Part shown: positions 49,149 to 57,220 of the stretch, piece by piece
Layout of the letters: every line of letters starts with the position of its first letter
Numbering within the stretch: the stretch's first letter is position 1
Assembly: GCF_029968095.1 (NCBI RefSeq)
Contig: NZ_JASCIR010000010.1
Location: 62,001-126,000, forward strand
Origin: Streptomyces solicavernae
GTDB lineage: Bacteria; Actinomycetota; Actinomycetes; Streptomycetales; Streptomycetaceae
Direction of reading: 5' to 3'
DNA length: 64,000 nt
Program-made: the position numbers and the translations under genes
The notes under the pieces: generated by a model
Database searches by the model: none
What the model saw: the letters and a program-made list of their open reading frames with translations, nothing else
Told to the model about the DNA's origin: nothing

Positions 49149-49868
49149 ATGTCCGTGCAGCGCAGCGTCCTGCCCGACCCGCGCAGGGGCGGGGTCGGCA
49201 TCGTTCTCTCCAGCACCTGGGCCGTCGGCACGCCCGAGCGGCAGAAGGCGGCCGTCGAGGCGATCACCGAGGCCTGGGAGAGCCGGGAGTGGCCGCACGA
49301 GGGGCTGCTCTCGTACAGCGTCTGCACCGGAACCGACGGCTCCACGCTGCTGCACCACTCGCAGTGGCGCGACCTCGATGCCTACGAGGAGTTCTCCGCC
49401 GCCGCGCGCAACGGGCGGGACGCGCGGAACGCCGACATCGACGCCGCCGTCCCCGGCATCGAGCGGCTCGGGCTCACCAAGTACGAGCTGTACCGCCGGC
49501 GTTCGCTGAACGACCGGGCCGACCACGCGCGCGTGCCCGGCTGCATCGTCATCGTCGACGTGCCGTTCGTCGGGCCCGATCCGCAGCGGCAGCGCGAGTG
49601 GGTCGACCTCGTCTTCGAGGCGCTCGACGGCGACGAACCGCACCCGGGAGGCATCTCCGGGTCCTTCCACACCAGCCTCGACGGCACCCGGGTCATGAAC
49701 TACGCGGAGTGGGAGAGCGAGCAGGCGCACATCGAGGCGCTCGCCGCGCCCGGCGACGGCGTCGGCTCGGCCACCGAGGCCTGGCACCGGGTGCAGCACC
49801 ACCCGGGCCTCGCGGAGGGCGGCGGCGTCAAGCGGTACCTGCCGGCCGTGAGCCTCAGCAGCGGGTGA
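49149..49868 (+). CDS. Antibiotic biosynthesis monooxygenase (ABM) domain protein, two-domain
   Basis: 239 residues with two ferredoxin-like halves. The first (about 12-115: GIVLSSTWAVGTPERQKAAVEAITEAWESREWPHEGLLSYSVCTGTDGSTLLHHSQWRDLDAYEEF) and second (about 130-225: GCIVIVDVPFVGPDPQRQREWVDLVFEALDGDEPHPGGISGSFHTSLDGTRVMNYAEWESEQAHIEAL) share the pattern ending in W-x5-A/HxE. Such proteins include cofactor-free quinone-forming monooxygenases and related stress proteins. Ribosome site AGGGAGGT. The MerR-like promoter upstream hints at induction by a small molecule. Confidence 0.82.
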   Translation: MSVQRSVLPDPRRGGVGIVLSSTWAVGTPERQKAAVEAITEAWESREWPHEGLLSYSVCTGTDGSTLLHHSQWRDLDAYEEFSAAARNGRDARNADIDAAVPGIERLGLTKYELYRRRSLNDRADHARVPGCIVIVDVPFVGPDPQRQREWVDLVFEALDGDEPHPGGISGSFHTSLDGTRVMNYAEWESEQAHIEALAAPGDGVGSATEAWHRVQHHPGLAEGGGVKRYLPAVSLSSG

Positions 49869-49972
49869 CAGGGGCGTGTGTGCGGGACGGGTGCGCCGGT
49901 CCGGCCCGGCGCACCCCGCCTCACTCCCGCCTCACTCCCGCCTCACTCCGCCCACGCCCGCGTCACCTCGCC

Positions 49973-51820
49973 TCACGGCCGGAACCGCAGGACCTGCGGG
50001 TCGTGGTCGCTGTTCTGCCGGGCGAACTCCGCGTTGATGTGCACACTGTCGTACGCGAACCGCCCGACCCCCGGGCTCGTCAGGATCTGGTCGAGGACCT
50101 GCGAATTGCCCTGGTAGACGTACGAGTAACGCTCCGCGCGCGGAAGGGACTTGACGGCCGCCGTCAGCGCGCCGCCGTCCGTGAGGATCCGCGTCGTGGC
50201 CGAGAATTCAAAGTCGTTGATGTCGCCGAGGACCACCACGTCCGCGTCCTTCTGCGCCTTCAGGACCTTCTTCACGAACGCGTTGACCGACGCCGCCTGC
50301 AGATGGCGCTGCTCCTCCGAGGAACGGGCCGGCGGCTGGTGGTGCGAGACCAGCGACTCGTCGCCGCCCTTCGAGCCGAAGTGGTTGGCGATCACGAAGA
50401 CCGTACGGCCGCGGAAGACGAACTCGCCGGCCAGCGGCTTGCGGCTGTCCTCCCAGGCCTCGTCCGTGGGGTCGATCCGGCCGGGAGAGAGCGTCAGGGC
50501 CGCCTTGCCGCGGCTGCGCACCACGTCCGTCGGGGTCGTCGCGTCGCCGCCCGGGCGGTCCTTGAACGCGACCCGCTCCGGGTTGAAGAGGAACACCTGC
50601 CGGATGTTGCCGCCCGGCTCGCCGCCGTCCTTCTTGTCCTCCGGGTCGATCGAGCGCCACTCGTACGCCGGGCCGCCCGCCTGCGCGATCGCCGCCGTGA
50701 ACTTCTTCAGCGTCGCCTCGGCCGACACCGTGCCGTCGTCCGTCGCGCCGTTGTCGTCCTGGATCTCCTCCAGGGCGAGGACGTCCGGGCTCGCGAGGTT
50801 GTCGACGACGGCCTGCCCGAGCGCGTCGAACTTCTCCTGCGGGTCCTTCGGATCCAGGTTCTCCACGTTGTACGTCGCGACCGCCAGCTCGTCCGCGGCC
50901 TGCCTGCGGGTCCGCTCGCGCGCGAGGCCCTTGCCGGTGACCTCGCCGAGCGTGCGGGCCGCCAGTGTGTAGCCGCCGAACCGGTTGAAGTCCAGGGGCC
51001 CTTCGGTCGTACCGGAAAGCACATCCCCGACATCCGCCTTGGGGAAAGGTTTCTCCGCGACCGGGGTCAGCGACTGGATCTGCAGCCGCCCGCCGTTCTG
51101 CGCCTCGTACGAGCCGTAGAGCGTGCCGCCGCGCTCGCTGGGGTGCTCGTCCGGCTTCACGGTGATCCACAGCTCGTGGTACGGGTCGGTCGCGCCGACG
51201 ACCCGCGAGGAGCCGACCGAGACGTTCATGCCCTCCAGGGACTCGTAGAAGTCCAGGGCGTACGCCTCCGGTCGGAGCGGGAGCCCGTTGATACTGCCGC
51301 CGTCCGCCGGATCGCCCTTCGGCGTGTACGCCGACGGCACGGCCTCCGCGTCGATCCGCCGCGGCTTCGGCACCGCGCCGCCCGAGGACGCAACTGTCAC
51401 CGCCGGCTCGGTGATCTGTGTGACCGACTGGTTGCCGGAGTCGGCGCCGCCCGGCACGTACTCGGTGACGGTGCCCGACACCCGTACGACATCGCCCGGC
51501 TTCACCGTCGGCGCCGCCGAGCCCGTGTGGACGAAGACGCCCTCGCTCGTCGCCGGGTCGTCGTCGGGCGCCGTGTCCTGGAGCCAGAAGCCGCGCGCGC
51601 CGTACGACCGCACGCCCGTCACCGTGCCCGGCACGTCCTTCACCTGCTCGCCGGCCAGCGGGGAGAGCCGGGTGCCGCCCTGGATGTCGTGCACGCGGAT
51701 CTCGGCCGCCGAGGCGGAGGAGGTGGCCGAGACGGTGATCAGGCCGGCCGCGAGCGCGGTGGCGAGCACAGCGGCGACGGCGGTGGATCTGCGGGGCGAG
51801 CGGGCTATGCGGGGTGACAT
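49973..51820 (-). CDS. Secreted endonuclease/exonuclease/phosphatase-family nuclease
   Basis: 615 residues. Sec signal peptide RSPRRSTAVAAVLATALAAGLITVSATSSASAAE. An OB-like domain (VTGVRSYGARGFWLQDTAPDDDPATSEGVFVHTG...GDVVRVSGTV) precedes the EEP catalytic domain from about residue 310: LAVATYNVENLDPKDPQEKFDALG, DVLALEEIQDDNG, TVFVIANHFGSKGGD, DADVVVLGDINDFEFS, and NSDHDPQVLRFRP. The catalytic Asn, Glu, His, Asp-x-Asn and Ser-Asp-His sites are all present. This matches extracellular nucleases of the ExeM/NucH type. ATG at 51820. A candidate promoter, TTGACA-N17-AGAGAT, lies at 51874-51902 on the minus strand. Confidence 0.88.
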   Translation of the reverse strand: MSPRIARSPRRSTAVAAVLATALAAGLITVSATSSASAAEIRVHDIQGGTRLSPLAGEQVKDVPGTVTGVRSYGARGFWLQDTAPDDDPATSEGVFVHTGSAAPTVKPGDVVRVSGTVTEYVPGGADSGNQSVTQITEPAVTVASSGGAVPKPRRIDAEAVPSAYTPKGDPADGGSINGLPLRPEAYALDFYESLEGMNVSVGSSRVVGATDPYHELWITVKPDEHPSERGGTLYGSYEAQNGGRLQIQSLTPVAEKPFPKADVGDVLSGTTEGPLDFNRFGGYTLAARTLGEVTGKGLARERTRRQAADELAVATYNVENLDPKDPQEKFDALGQAVVDNLASPDVLALEEIQDDNGATDDGTVSAEATLKKFTAAIAQAGGPAYEWRSIDPEDKKDGGEPGGNIRQVFLFNPERVAFKDRPGGDATTPTDVVRSRGKAALTLSPGRIDPTDEAWEDSRKPLAGEFVFRGRTVFVIANHFGSKGGDESLVSHHQPPARSSEEQRHLQAASVNAFVKKVLKAQKDADVVVLGDINDFEFSATTRILTDGGALTAAVKSLPRAERYSYVYQGNSQVLDQILTSPGVGRFAYDSVHINAEFARQNSDHDPQVLRFRP

Positions 51821-51873
51821 CGTCTGACTCCAGGAGGGTGTGGGGTGGAGTTGCACAGGCTCTACGCGCGTCA

Positions 51874-51902
51874 ATCTCTTGTGTGGCCAAGGGAGTTGTC
51901 AA
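51874..51902 (-). promoter_or_regulatory. Candidate promoter of the secreted nuclease gene
   Basis: On the minus strand, TTGACA (51897-51902), a 17-bp spacer, and AGAGAT (51874-51879), 54 bp ahead of the ATG. The -35 is consensus. Confidence 0.5.
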
Positions 51903-52021
51903 GGCTTCACCGGTGCACGCCCGTCGAAGGGGAGCCGAAGCTGCCATGAACCGGGTTGCGCGGGGCGAAATCCGTCTACGCTGGGGGCCGCCGATCCTGA
52001 CCGTCCGAGGAGAACCACCCC

Positions 52022-53503
52022 ATGTCCGCAGAACGCCCCACCCTGCCGCCGGTGCGGCTGAACTCCGAGGCGGAACTGGCGCGCGACGCGCTCGCCGTAC
52101 CGCTGCTCGCCCGCGCCGTGCGGCTCGCCCGCTGGGCTGGGGAGGACACCCGGGTCGGGGCGGCCGGTGAACTCGTCGACGAACAGTTGCCCGCGGCCGC
52201 CGCCCACCTCGGGTACCCGGCGGACGACGAGGACGGCCCCGGATACGCGGGCGAGGCCTGGCGCGTGGCCGTCGACACCGGGCTCGTGGAGATCGTGGAG
52301 GGGGACACGGAGGGCGACACGGAGGACGAGGCGGCCGAGGCGGCCGAGGCGGCCGAGGCCACCGTCACCCAGGGCGAGGAGCTGGCCCTGCTCACCTCCG
52401 GCTCCCCGCAGGACATCCTCGGCATCTGGCTCACCGCCCTCGACACCGTCCTCGCCGACGCCGTCGTGCCCGACCTGGACGACCTGGTCGACGCCCTGGA
52501 GGAGGGCGGCGAGATCGACCTCGACAGCCTGGGCTGGGACCCGGAGGCCGAGGCCGAGTTCCTGGAGGGCGTCCTCGGCAACCTCTACCTCCTCACCGTC
52601 ACCGAGGAGGTCCCCGCCGACGCCCCCGTGCCGCTGCCCGCGCTCGCCGCGTCCATGATCGTGCCGGACGACATGGGCGAGCCCACGGACGACGTCCTGG
52701 AGCAGGTCTCCGACGCGATGATGCGGCTCGACGACCAGTTCCGGCTGCTCGAACCGGTCGGGCTCGTCGAGTTCACCCCGGTCGACGAGGCGCTGATGGC
52801 CGAGGCCGGCGAGGAGCCCGCGGAACTCGCCCCGGACGAGGAGGACATCAGCCGCTACGGCATGGTCCGCCTCACCCCGCTCGGCCTGTACGGCGTCCGC
52901 TCCCGCATGCTGGACGCCGGGATCGACGCCCCGGCGGTCGGCGACCTCGCGGACAAGGGCGCCGACGTGCTGCTCGCCGCGACCGCCGACTTCCCGGAGC
53001 CCGCCGCCCGCGCCGAGACGGAGCTGTGGCTGGCCCGCAACCAGCCCCTGCCCGCAGCACGGGAGCTGCTGGCCGCGGCCCGCGGCGGCGACGAGGACGC
53101 GCCGCTGCGCCGGCTGCGCTGCCAGCAGGCCCTGTCCCTGGTCGGCGGCGCGGCCGAGCCGGCGCTCCGCGAGGTCCTGGACGACCCGGAGCTGGGCGGC
53201 CTCGCCCGCGTCTGGCTCGCCGAGCACGGTGCGGCCGACGTACCGCCGCCCTCGGAGGCGATGGTGTACTGGCTGACCATCGACACGGTCGCCGCACAGC
53301 TCGCCGCCGAGGGCAACTCCGAGGAACTCCAGGGCCTGGTCGAGGGGTTGGCGCAGCAGCACGGCGGGTTCTTCGACACGGCCTGGCGCGTCGACCACCC
53401 CGCCACGGCGGACGTCCTGGAGGCGATGGGTCGCCTGCACCCCGACAAGAAGGTGGCCAAGGAGGCCCGCAAGGCGGCGTTCAAGGCGCGGTCCCACCGC
53501 TGA
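52022..53503 (+). CDS. Conserved acidic hypothetical protein with C-terminal helical repeats
   Basis: 493 residues, soluble and strongly acidic, no named family recognised. The N-terminal 230 residues contain an Asp/Glu/Ala run (EGDTEGDTEDEAAEAAEAAEA, from near-identical GAGGCGGCC codons) and several short helical blocks. The part from about 330 on (FPEPAARAETELWLARNQPLPAARELLAAARGGDEDAPLRRLRCQQALSLVGGAAEPALREVLDDPELGGLARVWLAEHG) looks like HEAT-type helical repeats, so a protein-binding role is plausible. It ends MGRLHPDKKVAKEARKAAFKARSHR, a basic tail. ATG at 52022 has CCGAGGAGAACC upstream. Confidence 0.75.
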   Translation: MSAERPTLPPVRLNSEAELARDALAVPLLARAVRLARWAGEDTRVGAAGELVDEQLPAAAAHLGYPADDEDGPGYAGEAWRVAVDTGLVEIVEGDTEGDTEDEAAEAAEAAEATVTQGEELALLTSGSPQDILGIWLTALDTVLADAVVPDLDDLVDALEEGGEIDLDSLGWDPEAEAEFLEGVLGNLYLLTVTEEVPADAPVPLPALAASMIVPDDMGEPTDDVLEQVSDAMMRLDDQFRLLEPVGLVEFTPVDEALMAEAGEEPAELAPDEEDISRYGMVRLTPLGLYGVRSRMLDAGIDAPAVGDLADKGADVLLAATADFPEPAARAETELWLARNQPLPAARELLAAARGGDEDAPLRRLRCQQALSLVGGAAEPALREVLDDPELGGLARVWLAEHGAADVPPPSEAMVYWLTIDTVAAQLAAEGNSEELQGLVEGLAQQHGGFFDTAWRVDHPATADVLEAMGRLHPDKKVAKEARKAAFKARSHR

Positions 53504-53517
53504 CGCGCAGGTGGAAA

Positions 53518-53550
53518 CAGGGGCGGGGCGGTACGTCGGCTCCGCCCCTG
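53518..53550. terminator. Bidirectional terminator in a convergent gap
   Basis: 9-bp arms CAGGGGCGG (53518-53526) and CCGCCCCTG (53542-53550), 15-nt loop, between the acidic protein gene and the SDR remnant. Confidence 0.7.
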
Positions 53551-53558
53551 AGCGCTGC

Positions 53559-54263
53559 TCAAGTCCGCAGATGCGACGCCCCGTTGAGGTCGAGCACGGT
53601 CCCTGACGCCCACTCCGCCTCGGGGGAGGCCAGCCACCGGACCGCGCCCGCGATCTCCTCCGCGCCCGCCACCCGCCCGAACGGCGACTGCGCGCGGATC
53701 GCCGCCCCCTCCTCGCCCTCAAGCCGCGCCGCCACCCGCTCCGTCTCGAAAAACCCCGGCGCCACCGACGCCACCCCGACCCCGTACGGCCCGAGCGACA
53801 CCGCCAGCGACTGCCCGAGCGCGTGCACCGCCGCCTTCGTCGCCCCGTACGCCGGATGATCGGGCTCGCCGCGAAAGGCGCCCCGCGAGCCGATGTTGAC
53901 GATCCGCCCGCCCGTGCCCTGCCCGATCATCCGGCGCCCGGCGAGATGGCTGAGGTTGGCGGTGGCGAGCAGGTTCACGGCGACGTGCTGCTGCCACTGC
54001 GCGGCCCACTCCCCGTACGACGTCTCCGGCAGCGGATGGCGGACGTTGACGGCCGCGTTGTTCACGAGCACGTCGACCCCGCCGAGCCCCTCGAACGCCG
54101 CCTCGGCGACCCGCTCCGCACCCGCCGGGTCGGAGATGTCGCCGCCGACGAGGACGTGACCGGTGCCGTCGAGGGACGCGAGGGTCGCGTCGGCCTGCGT
54201 ACGGCGGGAGTGGTAGTGCACGGCGACGCGGTCCCCGTTCGCGGCGAAGGCGCGGGCGACCGC
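53559..54263 (-). pseudogene. Short-chain dehydrogenase/reductase lacking its N-terminal NAD(P)-binding motif
   Basis: The frame from 54263 reads AVARAFAANGDRVAVHYHSRRTQADATL and continues as a good SDR: VDVLVNNAAVNVRHPLP, RIVNIGSRGAF with catalytic Ser region, YGATKAAVHAL (YxxxK), and APGFFETERV. Strand 1 and the TGxxxGxG loop that should precede AVARAF are missing. The frame runs into CSPAQP and then the terD stop region, with an in-frame TGA soon after. No ATG or GTG exists before 54221, which lies inside strand 2. So the first 20 or so codons seem deleted at the junction with the terD gene. A product made from GTG 54221 could not bind cofactor normally. Confidence 0.8.
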
Positions 54264-54276
54264 GGGTTGTGCGGGG

Positions 54277-55521
54277 CTACAGCGCCTGCGCCGCCGGCTT
54301 CACCATGCCGCGGACCGTGCGGGACTTGACGAAGTCGCCCATGGCTGTCATTTCCCACTCGCCGGAGAACTGGCGGATCAGCTTGGCCATCATCACGCCC
54401 GTCTGCGGCTCGGCGCCGGTGAGGTCGAAGCGGACCAGCTCCTCGTCCGTGGCGGCGTCGATCAGGCGGCAGTAGGCCTTCGCGACGTCGTTGAACTTCT
54501 GGCCCGAGAACGAGTTGACCGTGAAGACCAGGCCGGAGACCTCCTGCGGCAGCCGGCCGAGGTCGACCACGATGACCTCGTCGTCCCCGCCGCCCTCGCC
54601 CGTGAGGTTGTCGCCGGAGTGCTTGACGGCGCCGCCCAGGATGGCGAGCTTGCCGAAGTAGCAGCTGTCGACGTGGTTGCGGCTCGGGCCGTACGCGATG
54701 ACCGAGGCGTCCAGGTCGATGTCCTTGCCGCGGAACGCCGGCTCCCAGCCGAGGCCCATCTTGACCTGGGACAGCAGTGGCTTGCCGCCCTTGACCAGGG
54801 ACACCGTCTGGTTCTTCTGCAGGCTGACGCGGCCCTTGTCCAGGTTGACCTTGCCGGTGCCGGTGCCGGGCGCGGCCGGGGCTGCGGGCGCGGCCGGGGC
54901 TGCGGCAGCGGGCGGCGGTGTCTGCGCCACGGCGCGCGCGGGCGCCGGCGGGGCGGGGGCGGCCGGTGCGGGCGGCGGGGTCTGGACGGGCGCGGCGACC
55001 GGAGCGGCCGGGGCGGCGGGCTCCTCCTCGACGGAGACGCCGAAGTCGGTGGCGATGCCGGCCAGCCCGTTCGCGTACCCCTGGCCGACCGCGCGGGCCT
55101 TCCACGCGCCGTTGCGGAGGTAGATCTCCACGACGACGAGCGCGGTCTCGGCGCCCAGCTGCGGCGGGGTGAAGGTGGCGAGGGTGGCGCCGTCCGCGTC
55201 CTTGATGGTGGCCGTGGGCTCGATGCCCTGGAAGGTCTGGCCCGCGGCGTCCGGGCTGGCGGTGACCACGATCTTCTCGATGCCCGACGGCACGGCGGCC
55301 GTGTCCACGGTGATCGCGTCGGGCGCGGTGCCGCCGCCCGACCGGTACGTGACACCGGGGCCCGTGGGCTGGTTGTAGAAGATGAAGTCGTCGTCGGAGC
55401 GCACCTTGCCGTCGGCGGTGAGCAGCAGGCCCGATACGTCGAGCCGCACCGGGGCGGCGACGTCCACCGTCACGCGCGCGGTGGAGAGAGGGATGTTCGA
55501 GCCGGGGGTCATAGCTGTCAT
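54277..55521 (-). CDS. Tandem TerD-domain protein (tellurium-resistance family)
   Basis: 414 residues with two TerD domains. The first (about 5-165) has RLDVSGLLLTADGKVRSDDDFIFYNQPTGPG with the Ca-binding Asp cluster and VVVEIYLRNGAWKARAVGQGYANGLAGIATDFG. A 60-residue Ala/Pro linker follows (EEEPAAPAAPVAAPVQTPPPAP...). The second (about 232-410) has KVNLDKGRVSLQKNQTVSLVK, MGLGWEPAF, KDIDLDASVIAYG, GGGDDEVIVVDLGRLPQEVSGLVFTVNSFSGQKFNDV, and EWEMTAMGDFVKSRTV. TerD proteins bind calcium and are linked to stress and development in Streptomyces. Start at ATG 55521; ATG 55512 has better spacing to GAGG. The stop abuts the deleted end of the SDR gene. Confidence 0.92.
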   Translation of the reverse strand: MTAMTPGSNIPLSTARVTVDVAAPVRLDVSGLLLTADGKVRSDDDFIFYNQPTGPGVTYRSGGGTAPDAITVDTAAVPSGIEKIVVTASPDAAGQTFQGIEPTATIKDADGATLATFTPPQLGAETALVVVEIYLRNGAWKARAVGQGYANGLAGIATDFGVSVEEEPAAPAAPVAAPVQTPPPAPAAPAPPAPARAVAQTPPPAAAAPAAPAAPAAPGTGTGKVNLDKGRVSLQKNQTVSLVKGGKPLLSQVKMGLGWEPAFRGKDIDLDASVIAYGPSRNHVDSCYFGKLAILGGAVKHSGDNLTGEGGGDDEVIVVDLGRLPQEVSGLVFTVNSFSGQKFNDVAKAYCRLIDAATDEELVRFDLTGAEPQTGVMMAKLIRQFSGEWEMTAMGDFVKSRTVRGMVKPAAQAL

Positions 55522-55617
55522 GCCTCGGGTAACGAACGACCCCGCTTTACCGTTCCCTTACTCCGGCTTCTGGTTGACGGCGAACACCTCGGCCGTCGTA
55601 TGCGGCGCGGGGCGTGG

Positions 55618-56382
55618 TCAGACGCGGAGGACCTGGGGTCCCCGCAGGGCGTAGCGCTGGGCCTCGGCGGCGGGCAGCTGGGTGTCCGTGACGATCGTCT
55701 CGAACTCGCCGATGTGCGCGAACCGGCAGAAGCTCACGGCCCCGAACTTGGTGTGGATCCCGGCGAACACATGCCGCCGGGCCGCCCGCATGGCCTGCCG
55801 TTTGACCTCGCTCACGGCCGGGTCGGGGGTGGTCAGGCCGTGCTCGCGGGAGATGCCGTTGGCGCCGATGTAGGCGAGGTCGACGACGAAGCCGGAGAGC
55901 ATCCTGGCCGTCCAGTGGTCCACGGTGGCGAGGGTGCCGGGCCGCACCCGGCCGCCGAGCAGCAGCACGGTCGTGTCGTTCTCCGCCTCGGCGAGGGTGT
56001 TCGCGGTGGCGAGCGAGGCGGTCAGGACGGTGAGGGGCCGGTCCGTCGGCAGCGCTTCGGCGATCAGCTGGGGGGTGAAGCCCTCGTCGACGAAGACGGT
56101 CTCGGCGTCCCCGAGCAGGTCGGCCGCGGCGGCCGCGATCCGGCGCTTCTCGGGTACGTGCATGGTGGTGCGGTGCGCGAGGGTCGTCTCGAAGCCCGCG
56201 CTCTCCACCGGGTGCGCGCCGCCGTGGGTGCGGCGGACAAGGCCGTGGTCCTCGAGGGCGCGCAGGTCGCGGCGGACGGTCTCCTTGGCGACGCCGAGCT
56301 CGGTCGCGAGGGCCGTGACGTCGACGCTGCCCGCGCGTCGGGCGGCCCTGACGATCTCCCGCCGGCGTTCCTCGGCACTCAC
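55618..56382 (-). CDS. DeoR/GlpR-family transcriptional regulator
   Basis: 254 residues. N-terminal DeoR HTH: EERRREIVRAARRAGSVDVTALATELGVAKETVRRDLRALEDHGLVRRTHGGAHPV. The C-terminal sugar-phosphate sensor has ETVFVDEGFTPQLIAEAL, RPLTVLTASLATANTLAE, TVLLLGGRVRPGTLATVDHWTARML, DLAYIGANGISREHGLTTPDPAVSEVKRQAM, and CRFAHIGEFETIVTD. The GTG at 56382 has GAGGAGAGGAG upstream. No sugar genes are next to it, so its regulon is not local. Divergent from the TIGR03086-like gene. Confidence 0.93.
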   Translation of the reverse strand: MSAEERRREIVRAARRAGSVDVTALATELGVAKETVRRDLRALEDHGLVRRTHGGAHPVESAGFETTLAHRTTMHVPEKRRIAAAAADLLGDAETVFVDEGFTPQLIAEALPTDRPLTVLTASLATANTLAEAENDTTVLLLGGRVRPGTLATVDHWTARMLSGFVVDLAYIGANGISREHGLTTPDPAVSEVKRQAMRAARRHVFAGIHTKFGAVSFCRFAHIGEFETIVTDTQLPAAEAQRYALRGPQVLRV

Positions 56383-56556
56383 GGGTGGCTCCTCTCCTCG
56401 AAGGGTGCCCGTTCGGGTGCCCTGGGAAGATTTGTACCGGGCGGGTTCCGTGGAGGCCAGGTTTGAGGTGGGGGACCGGGTGAACACCGATGAGTTGGCG
56501 CCCCGGCGCCGGTCCACCCTGAGGAGAACCACCCGAACAGAACCAGGGAGCACGCC

Positions 56557-57159
56557 ATGGCCGACACCTCGACCAGCGACGGAATCGTCGACCTCACCCC
56601 GCAGGCGCGGATCGTCGCCCGCCTCGCCGAGCGGGTCGACGACACCGGCCTGAGTGATGTCACACCGTGTCGTGACTACGCGGTACGGAACCTCCTCGGC
56701 CACCTCACCCACCTGGCCGGCGCGTTCCGGGACGCCGCCCGCAAGGACTTCGGGCCGACCACCGACACCGACCCGGGCAGCAGCCTCCCGGACATCGGCC
56801 CCGACTGGCGGGCCGAGCTGCCCAAAGTCCTGGACGAGCTGGCCGGGGCCTGGCGCGAGCCGTCCGCCTGGGAGGGGGAGACGCGGGCGGGCGGGGTCGT
56901 GCTGCCGGCGGCCGTGATGGCGCAGGTCGCGATCGACGAGCTGGTGATCCACGGCTGGGACCTGGCCCGCGCGACCGGCCAGGACTACGCCCCGGACCCG
57001 GCGTGTCTCGCGGCGGCGTACGGGCTCCTCGACCAGTCCCGGGAGCCGGAGTCGCGCGGGACGATCTTCGGCCCGGTGGTCGAGGTACCGCAGGACGCAC
57101 CGCTCCTCGACCGGGCGGTCGGACTGGCCGGCCGGGATCCGAGCTGGTCCGTGCGCTGA
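56557..57159 (+). CDS. TIGR03086-like metal-binding protein (DinB/mycothiol superfamily)
   Basis: 200 residues. Pattern: LSDVTPCRDYAVRNLLGHLTHLAGAFRDAARKD with a conserved His, and VMAQVAIDELVIHGWDLARATGQ with the second metal His, ending in LLDQSREPESRGTIFGPVVEVP. It is a distant paralogue of the protein encoded at 2483-3169. Function unknown; relatives are mycothiol-dependent enzymes or metal-binding proteins. ATG at 56557 with CAGGGAG upstream. Confidence 0.85.
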   Translation: MADTSTSDGIVDLTPQARIVARLAERVDDTGLSDVTPCRDYAVRNLLGHLTHLAGAFRDAARKDFGPTTDTDPGSSLPDIGPDWRAELPKVLDELAGAWREPSAWEGETRAGGVVLPAAVMAQVAIDELVIHGWDLARATGQDYAPDPACLAAAYGLLDQSREPESRGTIFGPVVEVPQDAPLLDRAVGLAGRDPSWSVR

Positions 57160-57220
57160 GGACGCGCCCGGAGGGCGATCGGCGGTCACCGAGCCGACGG
57201 TGCGGGACCGACGGGACCGA

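Noticed and set aside
48945..49802. Minus-strand gene between dapA and the nuclease
   Set aside because: Shadow of the ABM gene, which has a clear ribosome site and domain pattern.
54619..56466. Plus-strand frame opposite terD and the DeoR gene
   Set aside because: Shadow of two minus-strand genes with intact domains.
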